DNA of 58,437 bases. Origin: a virus. The DNA lies in IMG/VR virus record IMGVR_UViG_3300027816_000115, positions 1 through 58,437 of that record, one strand, 5' to 3'. Under the pieces are notes generated by a model. That model was given only the letters and a program-made list of their open reading frames with translations. It was not told the origin of the DNA and did not search any database. The translations under genes were made by a program, and so were the position numbers. This document shows, piece by piece, positions 19,724 to 30,356 of the stretch (position 1 is its first letter; every line of letters starts with the position of its first letter).

Positions 19724-22700
19724 TTAATCACCGCCAATTTTTCTTTTCTTTTTCTTAGGAAAAACACCTGTTTCATAATAAATTCCTCTCTCCTCCGGCG
19801 TCATAGCGTCTAAAATTTTATCCTTAGCACTTCCTTTTTTTGATTTTCTTTCAGCCTCTTCCATGTAAAAAATTTCTCGTTCTTCTGGTGTCATTTTATC
19901 TAAAGCATCCTCCCTTTCTTTTTTGTTTTTAGCTTTAGTTTCTATTGATTTTATAATACCTTCTTCTTTTCTTTTTACTTTAGCAGCGGCTTTAATTAAT
20001 TCATTTTCTTCATTCTTAACATTTAATTCCCATTCTTTCCATCCTAGCATTAAAGCAGCTCTTTGTAATTTTGTATTACGAGAATCCAAAGCTTCTGAAA
20101 CATTATCTATTTTTTCAACAAGACGATCTAATGGTACATTTGTAGTTGCTACAGCAATGTTACCAACTATTGAATAATTAGGACTAAGATTAAGTCTACC
20201 ATCTCTTGTAATTTCCCATCCTCTTTCCTCTATTACATCTTTCTCAAACTTTTTAATTCTATGTACACCATATAATTTTCTAGCTTTTGAACTTATAGGA
20301 GGAGATATGCCGGCAACAGCTAATATTGTATAAGCATGATCGGCAAACATTTCTCTTTGCTCTTGTTTATTATATTCCATTACGGCATTTTTAATAGTAG
20401 ATATTAATGCACCTGTTATACCAGACCCTCTTAATACTGTATCAGCCATTCCGTTTAGAATATTAATAGTTTTATCTTCTTGCTTTTTCTTTAACTTGTC
20501 ATACTCAGCTCTTTGTTCCTTTGACATTTTAGCTAAAACTTCTTCTTCCTCATCTTCAAAAGGTAAAAACAATGCCGATTGCAAAGCCGAGAATATAAAG
20601 TTTTGTAATGCTCCATAATATAATATTTTTGACATATTAGTTTTCCAGTCTCCACGCTTATTAACTAAGTCTAAAGTAGCTTTCTTTATCAATCTATTAT
20701 ATTGTAAAGGAGTATTAGCAAAAGCTAATACAAGACGTCCTAATGAGGTTGTTTGCTGTTTTGATATATACAATGGATCAGCGGACTGCATGGATTGATC
20801 AGAGATCATTGAAAAATCTAACCAAGCTTTATCTTCTGCTTCTTTTTTTGTATTTATCAAATTGCCATCTTCATCTGCTTGTTTTAAATAAGTATTAACT
20901 CTATTTCTATAAAATGCAGCACCACCAATTGCAATAGAAAAACTATCTGCAGCTTGTGTAGGTGTAAACCCTATTTTTTGTAGATATGAAAGAATACCTC
21001 TAGCTTTATTTTTAGCACTATTAGCAGCATTAGCAATCTCAGCTTGTGTAACATCTGCTTTTAATCCAGCTCTTCGTTCTCTCATTTTATCTGAGTTAAT
21101 AATCATAGCGAAATCTGTCCAATATTGCTTTTGATTTGCAAATGCTTTTGCCGCCATTAAAGGATTATTATCATTCCAGTTTAAATAGTTGATTGAAGAT
21201 ATTGTTTGCAATATAGCGGAACGAACATTAAAGAACATGATTGCAGCAGTAGATCCGTTTATCCAGTTCATCCAACGATTAGTTAGAGCGTCAGTGCCTT
21301 CAGGTCTATTCTTACCATTCTTCATTCTATATAAAGCATCCTCAAGAGCTATCCTTACATTCGTTCCATATATAGCTTGTATCTTGTTTAAATTTTCAGT
21401 CGAGAAAATAGCATTGGCATTTTCTATAAATTCAGCCAACCATTGTTTTCTACCATCACCTTCTGTAATATTATGTAGATCAGAAATAATAGTTTCGCTA
21501 TCCCATGTATCAGAAGGTTCCATCCAGCCACCGTCTTGTCTACCTGCTATAGATAAGGCTTCGGCAAAAGAAAGTAAATTGGGATCGGTTTTAACAAGAT
21601 ATACTAATTTATTTTTATCTTTCCTGTTTAATCCCGGTATTTCTATATTATTCTTATTCCATAAATATACCCTTATAGCTTGATCATAAGTAAACTGCTT
21701 ATCAGGAGTAAGTTTTTCTAATTTAGATTTAATATCCGGAAATTCAGATAACAATGCTTTGTATTCTTTTTTTATAGATTGCCTAACAGAATCTAAGGCA
21801 TTTATTCCTTTTACATAAGGTATAACTAAATTTTTATCAAAAAATTGCTGGTCTAATTCTCCTTGTTTGCCTTTGCCTGAAAACATGTAGGTTGTTAATC
21901 CCCTAAAGTCATCTGCAGATGGCGGTACGAAAAATGATAAGTTTCTTACTTTTGCTCCTTTTCTTTTTGCAACAACATCAGAAAATTTCTCATAAGAAGG
22001 TATGGCTTTATTGCGTTCAAGCATATCATTAAATTCGTAGTCTAAAGACTTACTAAATTTAGGTCTTGCTTTCCATTTAGTATCATTATTAATCCATTCA
22101 TTTAATTGTTTTTCTGCAGATTTAATAGTCTCTAAATTAAGAGCATTATTTACCGCTGCCATTAAAGGTCCACCTTCGTTTTCACGATCCTCAATTATAT
22201 CAAAAGCATAATCAACAGAACTAACCATTCCGTCTATTGTTTTATCTTCAAGAATACCCCACCATTCCTCTATAGATTTATTAAGATCATTTAATACATC
22301 AAAAGAAGTTTCCGCATCTATTCTTCTAATATTATTTGCAGTAATATAGTCAGATACTACCGTAATACCTTTGTTATCTTTGTTAAAGGAGTTTAAATTA
22401 TTTTCTAAAGACTTAGAGTGCATGCTGTTTCTTTTTCTTTGCATAACAGCATTGACCTTGTCGTTTATATCCTTTAAACTTAATTTAGAAGCTATTTTAT
22501 CAATATCCTTAGCTGCTTTTTTATTTATATAAAAATAAATTCTAGGTCTTAAATAACCATTCTTTTCTATTTTTAATTCAACTTGCGCAGTAATAATATC
22601 GGTATCAGTTATTTCATATTTTTCTAAAAAATCAGCTCCAAAATAATCTGTTAAAGAAGTTCCAATTACTAATAAATCGTTACTAAAAGCTTTATTATTA

Positions 22701-25700
22701 TTGATATCTTTTATACTATCAATAGATAAATCTATTTTAAATATAGTTTTTTTACCTTTTAATAAAGATTTCAACCCCTCAACATCTTTTATTTTATATC
22801 CACCGCTTTCTGTCTCATTTGTTAAATAATCTCCAATTTGTTTAAATAAATTTGTTTCTTTAAAATCATTATATTCTTCTATTATTTTTTTACCCCAATC
22901 GGTTCCAGAATATTTAGTTTTTACAACATTAAGCGTAGCGGATGTCATTCTTGCAAATATATCTTTTTTTATTTCAACGATAACTTTTAAAGCGTTATCT
23001 GTTTTAATATTTTTTAAACTTTTGCCTTCGCTTATTAAAACGTCTGGAACATAATTATTGTTACCACCAAATAGTTTATAAATATAATTTTTTGATAAAC
23101 GACTTTTTATTATTCCGCCTATAAATTTTTCATGTTTATAATGAGCTATTTTATCTAATACGTCATTATATTTTGTAAATAGCTCTTCTAAGTCGTCGTC
23201 TGTAAATCCATTTGTGATTAATTTATTATATAAAGCTTTAAATGGATTATATTCTCCTTTTCTTTCTATCATTGCTGCATTAAAACTGCTTTTTTCTATA
23301 AGATAACTTATTCCATCTGTAAGTTCTTTTTCTGTTAAAGAAAATTTAATATTGCCGCGCTCCGCTAGTCTATTAAATTCTTCTACTATTATTCTTTCAG
23401 TAATAGCACCTTTTAACTCTTGATTTCTGTTTAATGCTTCAGCTATAATACCATCATTAGCAATATCGTCAGATATAATATCAAATGAAACCTCTTCCGC
23501 TAATACTTTAGCCAAAGCTTCTTTTCTTCCTCTAATTATATTACCCGTCTCTAAGTCTATAATAGATGATAAAAATTCTGTAGTTGACACATTCTTATTA
23601 ACTTCAGGCAATCTTCTAACCATTTCATGGCCAGCTGTTCTACCTGCTAAATCAACGTCTACAGATTCTCTGTCTATTTTTTTACCAACCCATTCTGGAT
23701 AATTAAGCCAACGGCCATTTACTCTTTTTTGTATTGCAAAAGGCATACCTCCTAATACTTTATTCCCTTGATCTTTACCCATTAACCAAGTAGTCGTCAT
23801 ATTTTCAAGAATGGTTTTTTTGTTAACAATTAACCAATTTTGTAACTCTTGATTTTCTTTACCGCCCATTGCTTTCTTAATATCAATGTCAGCCTGCTTA
23901 CCCATTTCATCTCTTATTTCTGCAATTAGAGGAACAACAGTTTTATTCAAAGATGTTTTTTCATTAATCTTTGATTTCAATGTTCTTACAACAGGTAATA
24001 TTTTAGTCTGAATATTTTCAATAACATCGGGACTAAATACGCCTGACTCCAATATGTTCTGGAAACGTTTTCTTTCAGGCAATGACGGTTTAGTTACTTC
24101 AACATCCTCGTTAGCTAACTTGGTCATTTCAGTAATATCCTCAGTAAACACAACGTTCGCAACTTCGCCACTTTTTAAAGCAGCTCTCATACGGTTTATA
24201 TATTGTGCATTTATATATCCATATAAACTGTTGTTTCTAGATGGATCAAACTTAGCAATATACGGTATCATCGATGTTCTAACATAACTAGTCATCTCGT
24301 CCATATCAAAACCGTCTAATCCCCCTTTATCTTTATTTGTAAAATCTATAACTGTCCCTTTATTGGTTCTCCAGTTTCTTGATTTTACTTTAACCATTTT
24401 ATCAAGTTCACTATATATAGTTGGATTACCAGGATCAAAACCTTTTGGGTCATTACCAATAGCATCAAGTTTAGCTTTAGCTTTAGCCGCTACTTCACTT
24501 ATTTCTATATCTTCTTTTGATTTTGGCTCTTTAGGTTTTGCTTCTTTTTTCTCTGCTTTTTTAACCTCTGGCTCTTTACTTAAACCAGTTTTTTGTTCTT
24601 CATATTCCTTACGTTTTAATTCGGCTTCCTCTTTTTCAAGAGCAATCATTTTTCTTTCGTAAGTATCATAATCAATTTCACCGTCATTAAGTTGTTCATC
24701 TAAAGCATCCATTCTTTCTTCAATAGACTTAGAATATTTTACAGTTGTTGATATCGGTCTTCCGTCTAATAATTCTTTAGCGCGAGTGCTTATTCTCCCT
24801 TTACTAGCATTTGATTGGTAATCTTTTAGAAAATCATAAAAATCTCTACCTTCACTAAACTTAGCATTAGAAAACCCTAGTTTTCTTAAAACTTTTAGAA
24901 TTGGTCTAGAAGCTCTTCTTAGTACATCTTTAACTTGATTTTTACCACCAATTTGCCCATAAGCAATAGCATCAATAAAAGCAGTAAAATACTCCTCTAA
25001 ATTATCATCACTTAATTTACCAGTATCTTTGTCTAAATAATTTTCATCAATACGTTTTTGAATTATAGCTCTTTCCTTTGCAGTTAATACAGATAAAAAT
25101 CCATTAACTACTTTTTTTCTTTCCATAGGGTCACTAAGAGCTTTAGCTAATACCTTATGTAAAAATTCATGCTGAGCAACATTGATTGCTCCTTTTGCAG
25201 AAGCCATACTAAGATTGATAACAGATTGGCCATTTGATAATTCAAATCCATCTGATTTTGCTCCTTCTTCTACTTCGGCATTTATTTGATCATCAGATTT
25301 TATATATAAATCCGGGTCTACAGCCGTATCTGCAGGTAATTCGCCGGATGATATTTTTTTATTAATATCATCTATTTGTTGCTTAATAATATTATTTTCT
25401 GCAACTAACCATTCTTTGTAAGCCTTCTTAAGTCCCTCAATAGTTTCAAATACGGCAATAGAACCTTGATTACCTATTTTATTAGATATTTCCTCTTCGC
25501 CTAATGTAGATATAATTTTTTTAATATTATCAACACTGGTATTAATTATAGCTTTGTTGCTTATTATTTTATTTATTTGAGCATATTGACCAGTTAATAA
25601 ATATTCTCTCTTTTCTTCTAATTTATTAAATTCATTTTTTAATTCAGCAGCTTTATCTTTTTTTATTTCTGGCGAAAAGTTAGATTGAGATAATTCTATA

Positions 25701-27865
25701 TATGAATTTCTTAAATCTTGTTGTTTTCTATTTATATCTAAAACAGCGGTCATGTCTTCCGTTGACATATCATAGACTCTATCCTCCGAATTTTCAATAA
25801 CTTTTATTGACTCATTCGATAATGTTTTTATTTCAGATATTATTTCTTCACTTTCCTTAACAGACAGTTTTGCATTTGTTTGCAATTCTGTTTGCAAAAA
25901 ATCTATACGATCCATTATACTCTTACTAGCAGTCATTTCTTGAGCTGTAGCATAATTTTTTAATTCTTTTGCTACAAGAAGAGAAACTCCTCCACCCATT
26001 TGGGTTCCACCCCCCATAAACGCTCCTCCCGCATAAGCTTCTTTAAACCTTTTAGATCTTTCTGATGGAGCTACAGTTTTTCCAAGTAAATGCTCGTCTA
26101 ACAGCATATTTAATCCCTCTGTCAATACTTCAGTACCACCCTCAATTTGACTTTCAATACCAACTGTTCCAATGGTTTTTAAACTTGATTTAATAAAGTT
26201 TTCTTTAAATATTTGTCTGGACTGAGTATCAACAGAAGACATGACTTTTTTCATATTGTCAAACATTCTTAATGTACCTAGTTTTTCAGGTATAAATTCT
26301 GAAAGTGCAAATCCATAACCAGCTAATAATTTAGTACCTAAGTCGTAGTTAGACCCAAGTTCATCTTCCATTTCTTGGATTTTTTGTCCCCCTGATCCTA
26401 ATGACACAGCAGCGGCTCCGTAGGATCCTCCGAAATACATTGCAGCATATACTGGAATTTGTTCAAATAATAAACCTGAAAAATATTTACCAAAGTCAGC
26501 GAAGGAGTTAACATCATCAAAAGATGTGGTTTTTACATTTTCTTTAAATTTATTACCAACTCTTATATTAGCTTCACCAACTTCACTTAATAAATTGCCT
26601 ATACCATCTGTTATTCCTAAAAATGACTCTCCGTAATCAATAGTATCACCTATTATCTTTGCTGATCCGCCAAGAATATTAATACTAGTACCAACAAACC
26701 TAGAAATACTAGATTCAATATCATTATAGTTGTATTTAAAATATTCTAATTTTTCCTCATCACTTTTTATTTTATCAATATAATTTGGAAAATTTTCATA
26801 TATTCCTTCTAAACTAGTTTTTGCTTTGTTAGCTGAATTTCTAAGGTTCTCGTATGTAGCTATTTCATCATTAGTAACTTTTCCCTCATTATAGAAGGTT
26901 TTAAATTTTTTAGCATATTCTTCAAATCCGGCTAATTCATTACTATAGGTTTTAGCCAATATGGTTTGTTGACGGGCTAAATCAGATGATACTAATACGT
27001 CTTGTATTGCTCTAATTTTAAGTTTTTCTTTTTGAATAGCAACTTCAGGCATCCATGTGGGTTGACTGTCCCAGTACTCTTCAGCGGCTTTGCCTTCTTG
27101 TATTAATATTTTTTCTTTATAAAATATTTCTTTAGCAAGAGCGTCAACATCTTCAGCACTTATTTTCTGACCTTTTTTCTTTCTTTTTGATAATATGCCT
27201 ATAGCTTGCTTTTTTTCTTTCTCTAATGGCTTAAATGGGGATATAGTCAAATCTATTTCAGCACCAAGAGCTTGACCTACCATAGAAACTGGTCCTAATA
27301 CAATATCATTAAGCCAATTTTTACTGCCTTCTCTTATATAATCTATAGCCTGTGAATCGTTTATTTCGTCATTATATAATTTATCAATTAAACCATAATC
27401 AATTGGTTTACTTTTTATATAATTAATTACTTCAGATTCTTTACTTTCTAGTTCTTCCCATTCCTGTTTAGCAGGCGTTTTAGGAAGATTAGCTAGCGTT
27501 TTATTAAACTCTTCTGCTGGATTTAAAATAGATTGCAATTGATCTTTTTGTCCAAAAGGAAAATTTGCATTTTGTTGATCTATAAAATTTGAAACTTCCT
27601 CAGTGCTTTTCTTTATATTAGCTGCTTGAACTTTTTTAGCTTGTTTAAATTTGCCAAGAAAATCACCTTTAGGCTCTTTTTCCTCTTGATTACTCCAAGG
27701 ATATGTTTTTTTAGTTTGTTTTGTAACTGTTGAAGTTGTAGAAGATTTTCTTTTTAAACCTTTACTTTTTATAATGGCACTAGCCGAGGTTTTTTGCTCG
27801 GCTGCCATTTTATTTATTTGATCTTCTGTATATATTTGCCCAGAGGCATCAGTGTATTCAAACAT
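19724..27865 (-). CDS. Giant polyvalent virion protein with an HEFLH metallopeptidase-like motif, 2713 residues
   Basis: Largest gene of the window and last of the late arm. It starts MFEYTDASGQIYTEDQI and ends with a Lys-rich tail with two MTPEEREIFYMEE/MTPEERGIYYETG repeats. An HEFLH motif (about residue 898) in INVAQHEFLHKVLA resembles zinc peptidases. A segment near residue 1200 (KFDPSRNNSLYGYINAQ) recalls motifs of other large phage polyproteins, and around residues 2100-2400 several hydrophobic helices occur (IMFFNVRSAIL, LGRLVLAFANTPLQY). Such proteins are usually packed in the capsid and ejected with DNA. It may combine peptidase, ejection and DNA-associated roles; functions of parts are inference. 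Confidence 0.6.
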   Translation of the reverse strand: MFEYTDASGQIYTEDQINKMAAEQKTSASAIIKSKGLKRKSSTTSTVTKQTKKTYPWSNQEEKEPKGDFLGKFKQAKKVQAANIKKSTEEVSNFIDQQNANFPFGQKDQLQSILNPAEEFNKTLANLPKTPAKQEWEELESKESEVINYIKSKPIDYGLIDKLYNDEINDSQAIDYIREGSKNWLNDIVLGPVSMVGQALGAEIDLTISPFKPLEKEKKQAIGILSKRKKKGQKISAEDVDALAKEIFYKEKILIQEGKAAEEYWDSQPTWMPEVAIQKEKLKIRAIQDVLVSSDLARQQTILAKTYSNELAGFEEYAKKFKTFYNEGKVTNDEIATYENLRNSANKAKTSLEGIYENFPNYIDKIKSDEEKLEYFKYNYNDIESSISRFVGTSINILGGSAKIIGDTIDYGESFLGITDGIGNLLSEVGEANIRVGNKFKENVKTTSFDDVNSFADFGKYFSGLLFEQIPVYAAMYFGGSYGAAAVSLGSGGQKIQEMEDELGSNYDLGTKLLAGYGFALSEFIPEKLGTLRMFDNMKKVMSSVDTQSRQIFKENFIKSSLKTIGTVGIESQIEGGTEVLTEGLNMLLDEHLLGKTVAPSERSKRFKEAYAGGAFMGGGTQMGGGVSLLVAKELKNYATAQEMTASKSIMDRIDFLQTELQTNAKLSVKESEEIISEIKTLSNESIKVIENSEDRVYDMSTEDMTAVLDINRKQQDLRNSYIELSQSNFSPEIKKDKAAELKNEFNKLEEKREYLLTGQYAQINKIISNKAIINTSVDNIKKIISTLGEEEISNKIGNQGSIAVFETIEGLKKAYKEWLVAENNIIKQQIDDINKKISSGELPADTAVDPDLYIKSDDQINAEVEEGAKSDGFELSNGQSVINLSMASAKGAINVAQHEFLHKVLAKALSDPMERKKVVNGFLSVLTAKERAIIQKRIDENYLDKDTGKLSDDNLEEYFTAFIDAIAYGQIGGKNQVKDVLRRASRPILKVLRKLGFSNAKFSEGRDFYDFLKDYQSNASKGRISTRAKELLDGRPISTTVKYSKSIEERMDALDEQLNDGEIDYDTYERKMIALEKEEAELKRKEYEEQKTGLSKEPEVKKAEKKEAKPKEPKSKEDIEISEVAAKAKAKLDAIGNDPKGFDPGNPTIYSELDKMVKVKSRNWRTNKGTVIDFTNKDKGGLDGFDMDEMTSYVRTSMIPYIAKFDPSRNNSLYGYINAQYINRMRAALKSGEVANVVFTEDITEMTKLANEDVEVTKPSLPERKRFQNILESGVFSPDVIENIQTKILPVVRTLKSKINEKTSLNKTVVPLIAEIRDEMGKQADIDIKKAMGGKENQELQNWLIVNKKTILENMTTTWLMGKDQGNKVLGGMPFAIQKRVNGRWLNYPEWVGKKIDRESVDVDLAGRTAGHEMVRRLPEVNKNVSTTEFLSSIIDLETGNIIRGRKEALAKVLAEEVSFDIISDDIANDGIIAEALNRNQELKGAITERIIVEEFNRLAERGNIKFSLTEKELTDGISYLIEKSSFNAAMIERKGEYNPFKALYNKLITNGFTDDDLEELFTKYNDVLDKIAHYKHEKFIGGIIKSRLSKNYIYKLFGGNNNYVPDVLISEGKSLKNIKTDNALKVIVEIKKDIFARMTSATLNVVKTKYSGTDWGKKIIEEYNDFKETNLFKQIGDYLTNETESGGYKIKDVEGLKSLLKGKKTIFKIDLSIDSIKDINNNKAFSNDLLVIGTSLTDYFGADFLEKYEITDTDIITAQVELKIEKNGYLRPRIYFYINKKAAKDIDKIASKLSLKDINDKVNAVMQRKRNSMHSKSLENNLNSFNKDNKGITVVSDYITANNIRRIDAETSFDVLNDLNKSIEEWWGILEDKTIDGMVSSVDYAFDIIEDRENEGGPLMAAVNNALNLETIKSAEKQLNEWINNDTKWKARPKFSKSLDYEFNDMLERNKAIPSYEKFSDVVAKRKGAKVRNLSFFVPPSADDFRGLTTYMFSGKGKQGELDQQFFDKNLVIPYVKGINALDSVRQSIKKEYKALLSEFPDIKSKLEKLTPDKQFTYDQAIRVYLWNKNNIEIPGLNRKDKNKLVYLVKTDPNLLSFAEALSIAGRQDGGWMEPSDTWDSETIISDLHNITEGDGRKQWLAEFIENANAIFSTENLNKIQAIYGTNVRIALEDALYRMKNGKNRPEGTDALTNRWMNWINGSTAAIMFFNVRSAILQTISSINYLNWNDNNPLMAAKAFANQKQYWTDFAMIINSDKMRERRAGLKADVTQAEIANAANSAKNKARGILSYLQKIGFTPTQAADSFSIAIGGAAFYRNRVNTYLKQADEDGNLINTKKEAEDKAWLDFSMISDQSMQSADPLYISKQQTTSLGRLVLAFANTPLQYNRLIKKATLDLVNKRGDWKTNMSKILYYGALQNFIFSALQSALFLPFEDEEEEVLAKMSKEQRAEYDKLKKKQEDKTINILNGMADTVLRGSGITGALISTIKNAVMEYNKQEQREMFADHAYTILAVAGISPPISSKARKLYGVHRIKKFEKDVIEERGWEITRDGRLNLSPNYSIVGNIAVATTNVPLDRLVEKIDNVSEALDSRNTKLQRAALMLGWKEWELNVKNEENELIKAAAKVKRKEEGIIKSIETKAKNKKEREDALDKMTPEEREIFYMEEAERKSKKGSAKDKILDAMTPEERGIYYETGVFPKKKKRKIGGD

Positions 27866-27884
27866 AAATACTTAATTTAATTTA

Positions 27885-29336
27885 TTACTTTTTCTTATAA
27901 CCAATTCGGCTTTTTATACCTTCTTCGCTAATTTCATTACCTACTGCTCTGCCGTCTTTGAATTTATACCACTTTTTATTGTTATATATAAATGTCTCGC
28001 CAGCGGGACTATTTACTCGCACTCCTTCACCAACGCCTTTTTCCTCTCTATCAGCAGCAGGGGTCTCAAATATGTTTTCTAAAGCTTGTTGTGTTTGAGA
28101 TTTTGTAGCTGGTTTTTTCTCTTTAGATGGTTTAGCTGTTTTAGGTTTAGTCGGTTTTGGATCTTCTTGTAATAATACATTAGAATCTTCTCTAAGTATA
28201 TCTTGTTCTTTAGCTATTTGTGTGTTTATAAAGTGATCCTTATAAGCCGCAATAGCTTGTTCTTTTTCGATGTTATCTAATAACCCGTCTGAATCAAAGT
28301 ATATAGGTTTTAATCCAGCCGCTTCTCTATATTTATTAACAGTATTATTTGTATGCAACATTAATTCTTCATCTGTCAATCCAGCAATTTGTGCATCTAA
28401 TTGCGTAGCTATAGCAGCCTCTATTTTTTTATAATCAGGTTTGGCTACTAATTTATACACGTTTGATCCTTTACCACCAATATATTTTTTTTCTGTTTTA
28501 ATATTACCATCAGTGTCTTTTTCTAAAAAGTTGTCAGTGATTCTGCCGGTGGCTTGAGATCCAGCTTCGGGATCTTTTGGATTTACAGGAACAGTTTCAA
28601 ATACAGTATTATTATTTACTTTTATACTTTCATTATTAGCTGTTTGGTCTGGCACAAGTTTTATATACTCATTACCTAAATCCCCTATTTTCTTTAATTT
28701 AGAAGCAGAATATTCTTTTACTAGTTCTCCTGTATCATCGTAGATTTCCCAAACAAGATTATTTGGATTACCATCTTTATAAACTGCTTTTTTGGTACCT
28801 CCTAATTTACCTTGCATTATACGTAATGCTCTAACATCTTCGGCAGCCATATCTATAGCTAATCCTCCAGGGCTACCTAATGGTTTTCGTAATGCTTCAT
28901 CAACATCTTCAGCATAGGAAGATATATCGCCTAAACTTACTGAAAAGTTACCAGATATAGTTGAATTTATATCTGCCAACTTTTGCATAGCTTTTTGTCT
29001 ATCTTGACCAGTTATAGTATTATTTAGCAAACCTGATTTTAGCTTTACAGCTTCTTGGATCAATGGTTCAAAAGTTCCAGCCACATCTAATTTGCTATCA
29101 GTAGTTTCTATTTTGTTTACAGCTGTTCTAAGAGCAAAAGAATATTCATCGGTCTCTTTATTAACTTCCTCTATCTTTTTTTGATTTTCTTCTAATTTTT
29201 TTTGAATTTCTTTTTGCTTAGCAGAGTAACTTTGTGCAAAGTTTGCAAAAGATCCCGCTATTGATTCTTGTAGATTTCTAAAATGCTGACCTGTTTGAGT
29301 ATCAACTATTATTTGTGGATTACTGTATGCTCCCAT
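27885..29336 (-). CDS. Coiled-coil virion protein, 483 residues
   Basis: It starts MGAYSNPQIIVDTQTGQHF, then carries a Lys/Glu/Gln coiled coil (KEIQKKLEENQKKIEEVNKE, about residues 40-62) and a long mixed region, ending IKSRIGYKKK. No catalytic motif. It lies between the ejection-like protein and the giant protein, a position typical of internal virion or tail-associated proteins. The name is by position only. Confidence 0.5.
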   Translation of the reverse strand: MGAYSNPQIIVDTQTGQHFRNLQESIAGSFANFAQSYSAKQKEIQKKLEENQKKIEEVNKETDEYSFALRTAVNKIETTDSKLDVAGTFEPLIQEAVKLKSGLLNNTITGQDRQKAMQKLADINSTISGNFSVSLGDISSYAEDVDEALRKPLGSPGGLAIDMAAEDVRALRIMQGKLGGTKKAVYKDGNPNNLVWEIYDDTGELVKEYSASKLKKIGDLGNEYIKLVPDQTANNESIKVNNNTVFETVPVNPKDPEAGSQATGRITDNFLEKDTDGNIKTEKKYIGGKGSNVYKLVAKPDYKKIEAAIATQLDAQIAGLTDEELMLHTNNTVNKYREAAGLKPIYFDSDGLLDNIEKEQAIAAYKDHFINTQIAKEQDILREDSNVLLQEDPKPTKPKTAKPSKEKKPATKSQTQQALENIFETPAADREEKGVGEGVRVNSPAGETFIYNNKKWYKFKDGRAVGNEISEEGIKSRIGYKKK

Positions 29337-29339
29337 ATA

Positions 29340-30353
29340 TTATATTTGTTTAAATTCCACATCAATTAAAGAATAATCAACTTGATAATAGCCATCATTA
29401 GTTTTAGACACAGCAAAAGAAGGAACTTCATCAGCCATAACTCCCTGCCATAACCCTTTGCCAAATTTATCATCCTTATATTTAAAAGAATATATATTTA
29501 ATCCACTTGGCGATATACCAATATTTTCAATATTCGTCTTTAATATTCTGTCAGACGGAGCAAATGCGCTAGCTAATCCACCAGCAAGAGATCTAACCTG
29601 AGAATTAGTTGGCGAGTTGCTTCCACTGCCGGTGTTGCTTGCGGCCATAGAAGAAGCAATAGAACCTAAACCACCAATCATACCTGTTAATGCCCCCATT
29701 TGATCTGCTCTAGCTTGCGCCGCTTGTGCTTGTGCTTGTTGCATTTGTCCAGCAACCCTATCCATTTGAGCTACTTCCCTTCCTTCTCTTACGCTAAACA
29801 TAAATTGTTTACCTGCAACATCCGCTTCTTGCACTCTTTGAGCTTCTGACATTTGAATGCCTTGTAGTCTTTGAGCTTCAGACATTTTTAATTGCTGCAA
29901 GTTTTGTTCTCCTTGAGCTCGTAGTTTTTGATTTTCACTCTCTTGTTGTTCAATATTAGCAGAAATTTCTTTTTTACTTTGTAAAGCAGCTTGAGCTAAT
30001 GCTGTAGCTCCTCCAGCGCTAGCTCCTGTTTGTTGTAAAGTATCTAATGTATTTGCTAATGACATATCTGCTTGTTCAGCTTGAAATTCTGCCGCTTTTG
30101 TAGCAACACCTAAACTAGCATAAGGATTTGATACCATTCCTGTTAGATCAGAAGCTAAAGAACTAATATCTCGTACACCTGAATAAGGATTTATAATTGC
30201 TTGTCGTGATCTTTCTAATCTAGCCAATTCAGCAGCTTTAGCCCGAGCTTCTCTTTCTGCTCTCTTTCTGGCTTTTCTGGCACTACCCATGCCTATAATT
30301 CCTGATACTATTGTGGCTCCGCCTCCAATAGCACCTGCTACTACCATAGTCAT
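29340..30353 (-). CDS. Ejection-like virion protein with C-terminal S74 autocleavage chaperone, 337 residues
   Basis: The N-terminus has a Gly/Ala hydrophobic segment (VVAGAIGGGATIVSGIIGMG) followed by an Ala/Arg/Glu-rich coiled coil, as in internal virion proteins of short-tailed phages. The last 71 residues are a Peptidase_S74 domain: SDRILKTNIENIG with S267 and K272 as the cleavage dyad, GVMADEVP and VDYSLI. The S74 domain helps trimerise fibres and then cuts itself off. Its presence on an internal-looking protein is notable. The fragment remaining would be about 266 residues. Confidence 0.65.
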   Translation of the reverse strand: MTMVVAGAIGGGATIVSGIIGMGSARKARKRAEREARAKAAELARLERSRQAIINPYSGVRDISSLASDLTGMVSNPYASLGVATKAAEFQAEQADMSLANTLDTLQQTGASAGGATALAQAALQSKKEISANIEQQESENQKLRAQGEQNLQQLKMSEAQRLQGIQMSEAQRVQEADVAGKQFMFSVREGREVAQMDRVAGQMQQAQAQAAQARADQMGALTGMIGGLGSIASSMAASNTGSGSNSPTNSQVRSLAGGLASAFAPSDRILKTNIENIGISPSGLNIYSFKYKDDKFGKGLWQGVMADEVPSFAVSKTNDGYYQVDYSLIDVEFKQI

Positions 30354-30356
30354 ACT

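Noticed and set aside
21189-21683. 164-codon + strand frame inside the giant gene
   Set aside because: It is antisense to the 2713-residue gene, with no start context and no homology; a shadow.
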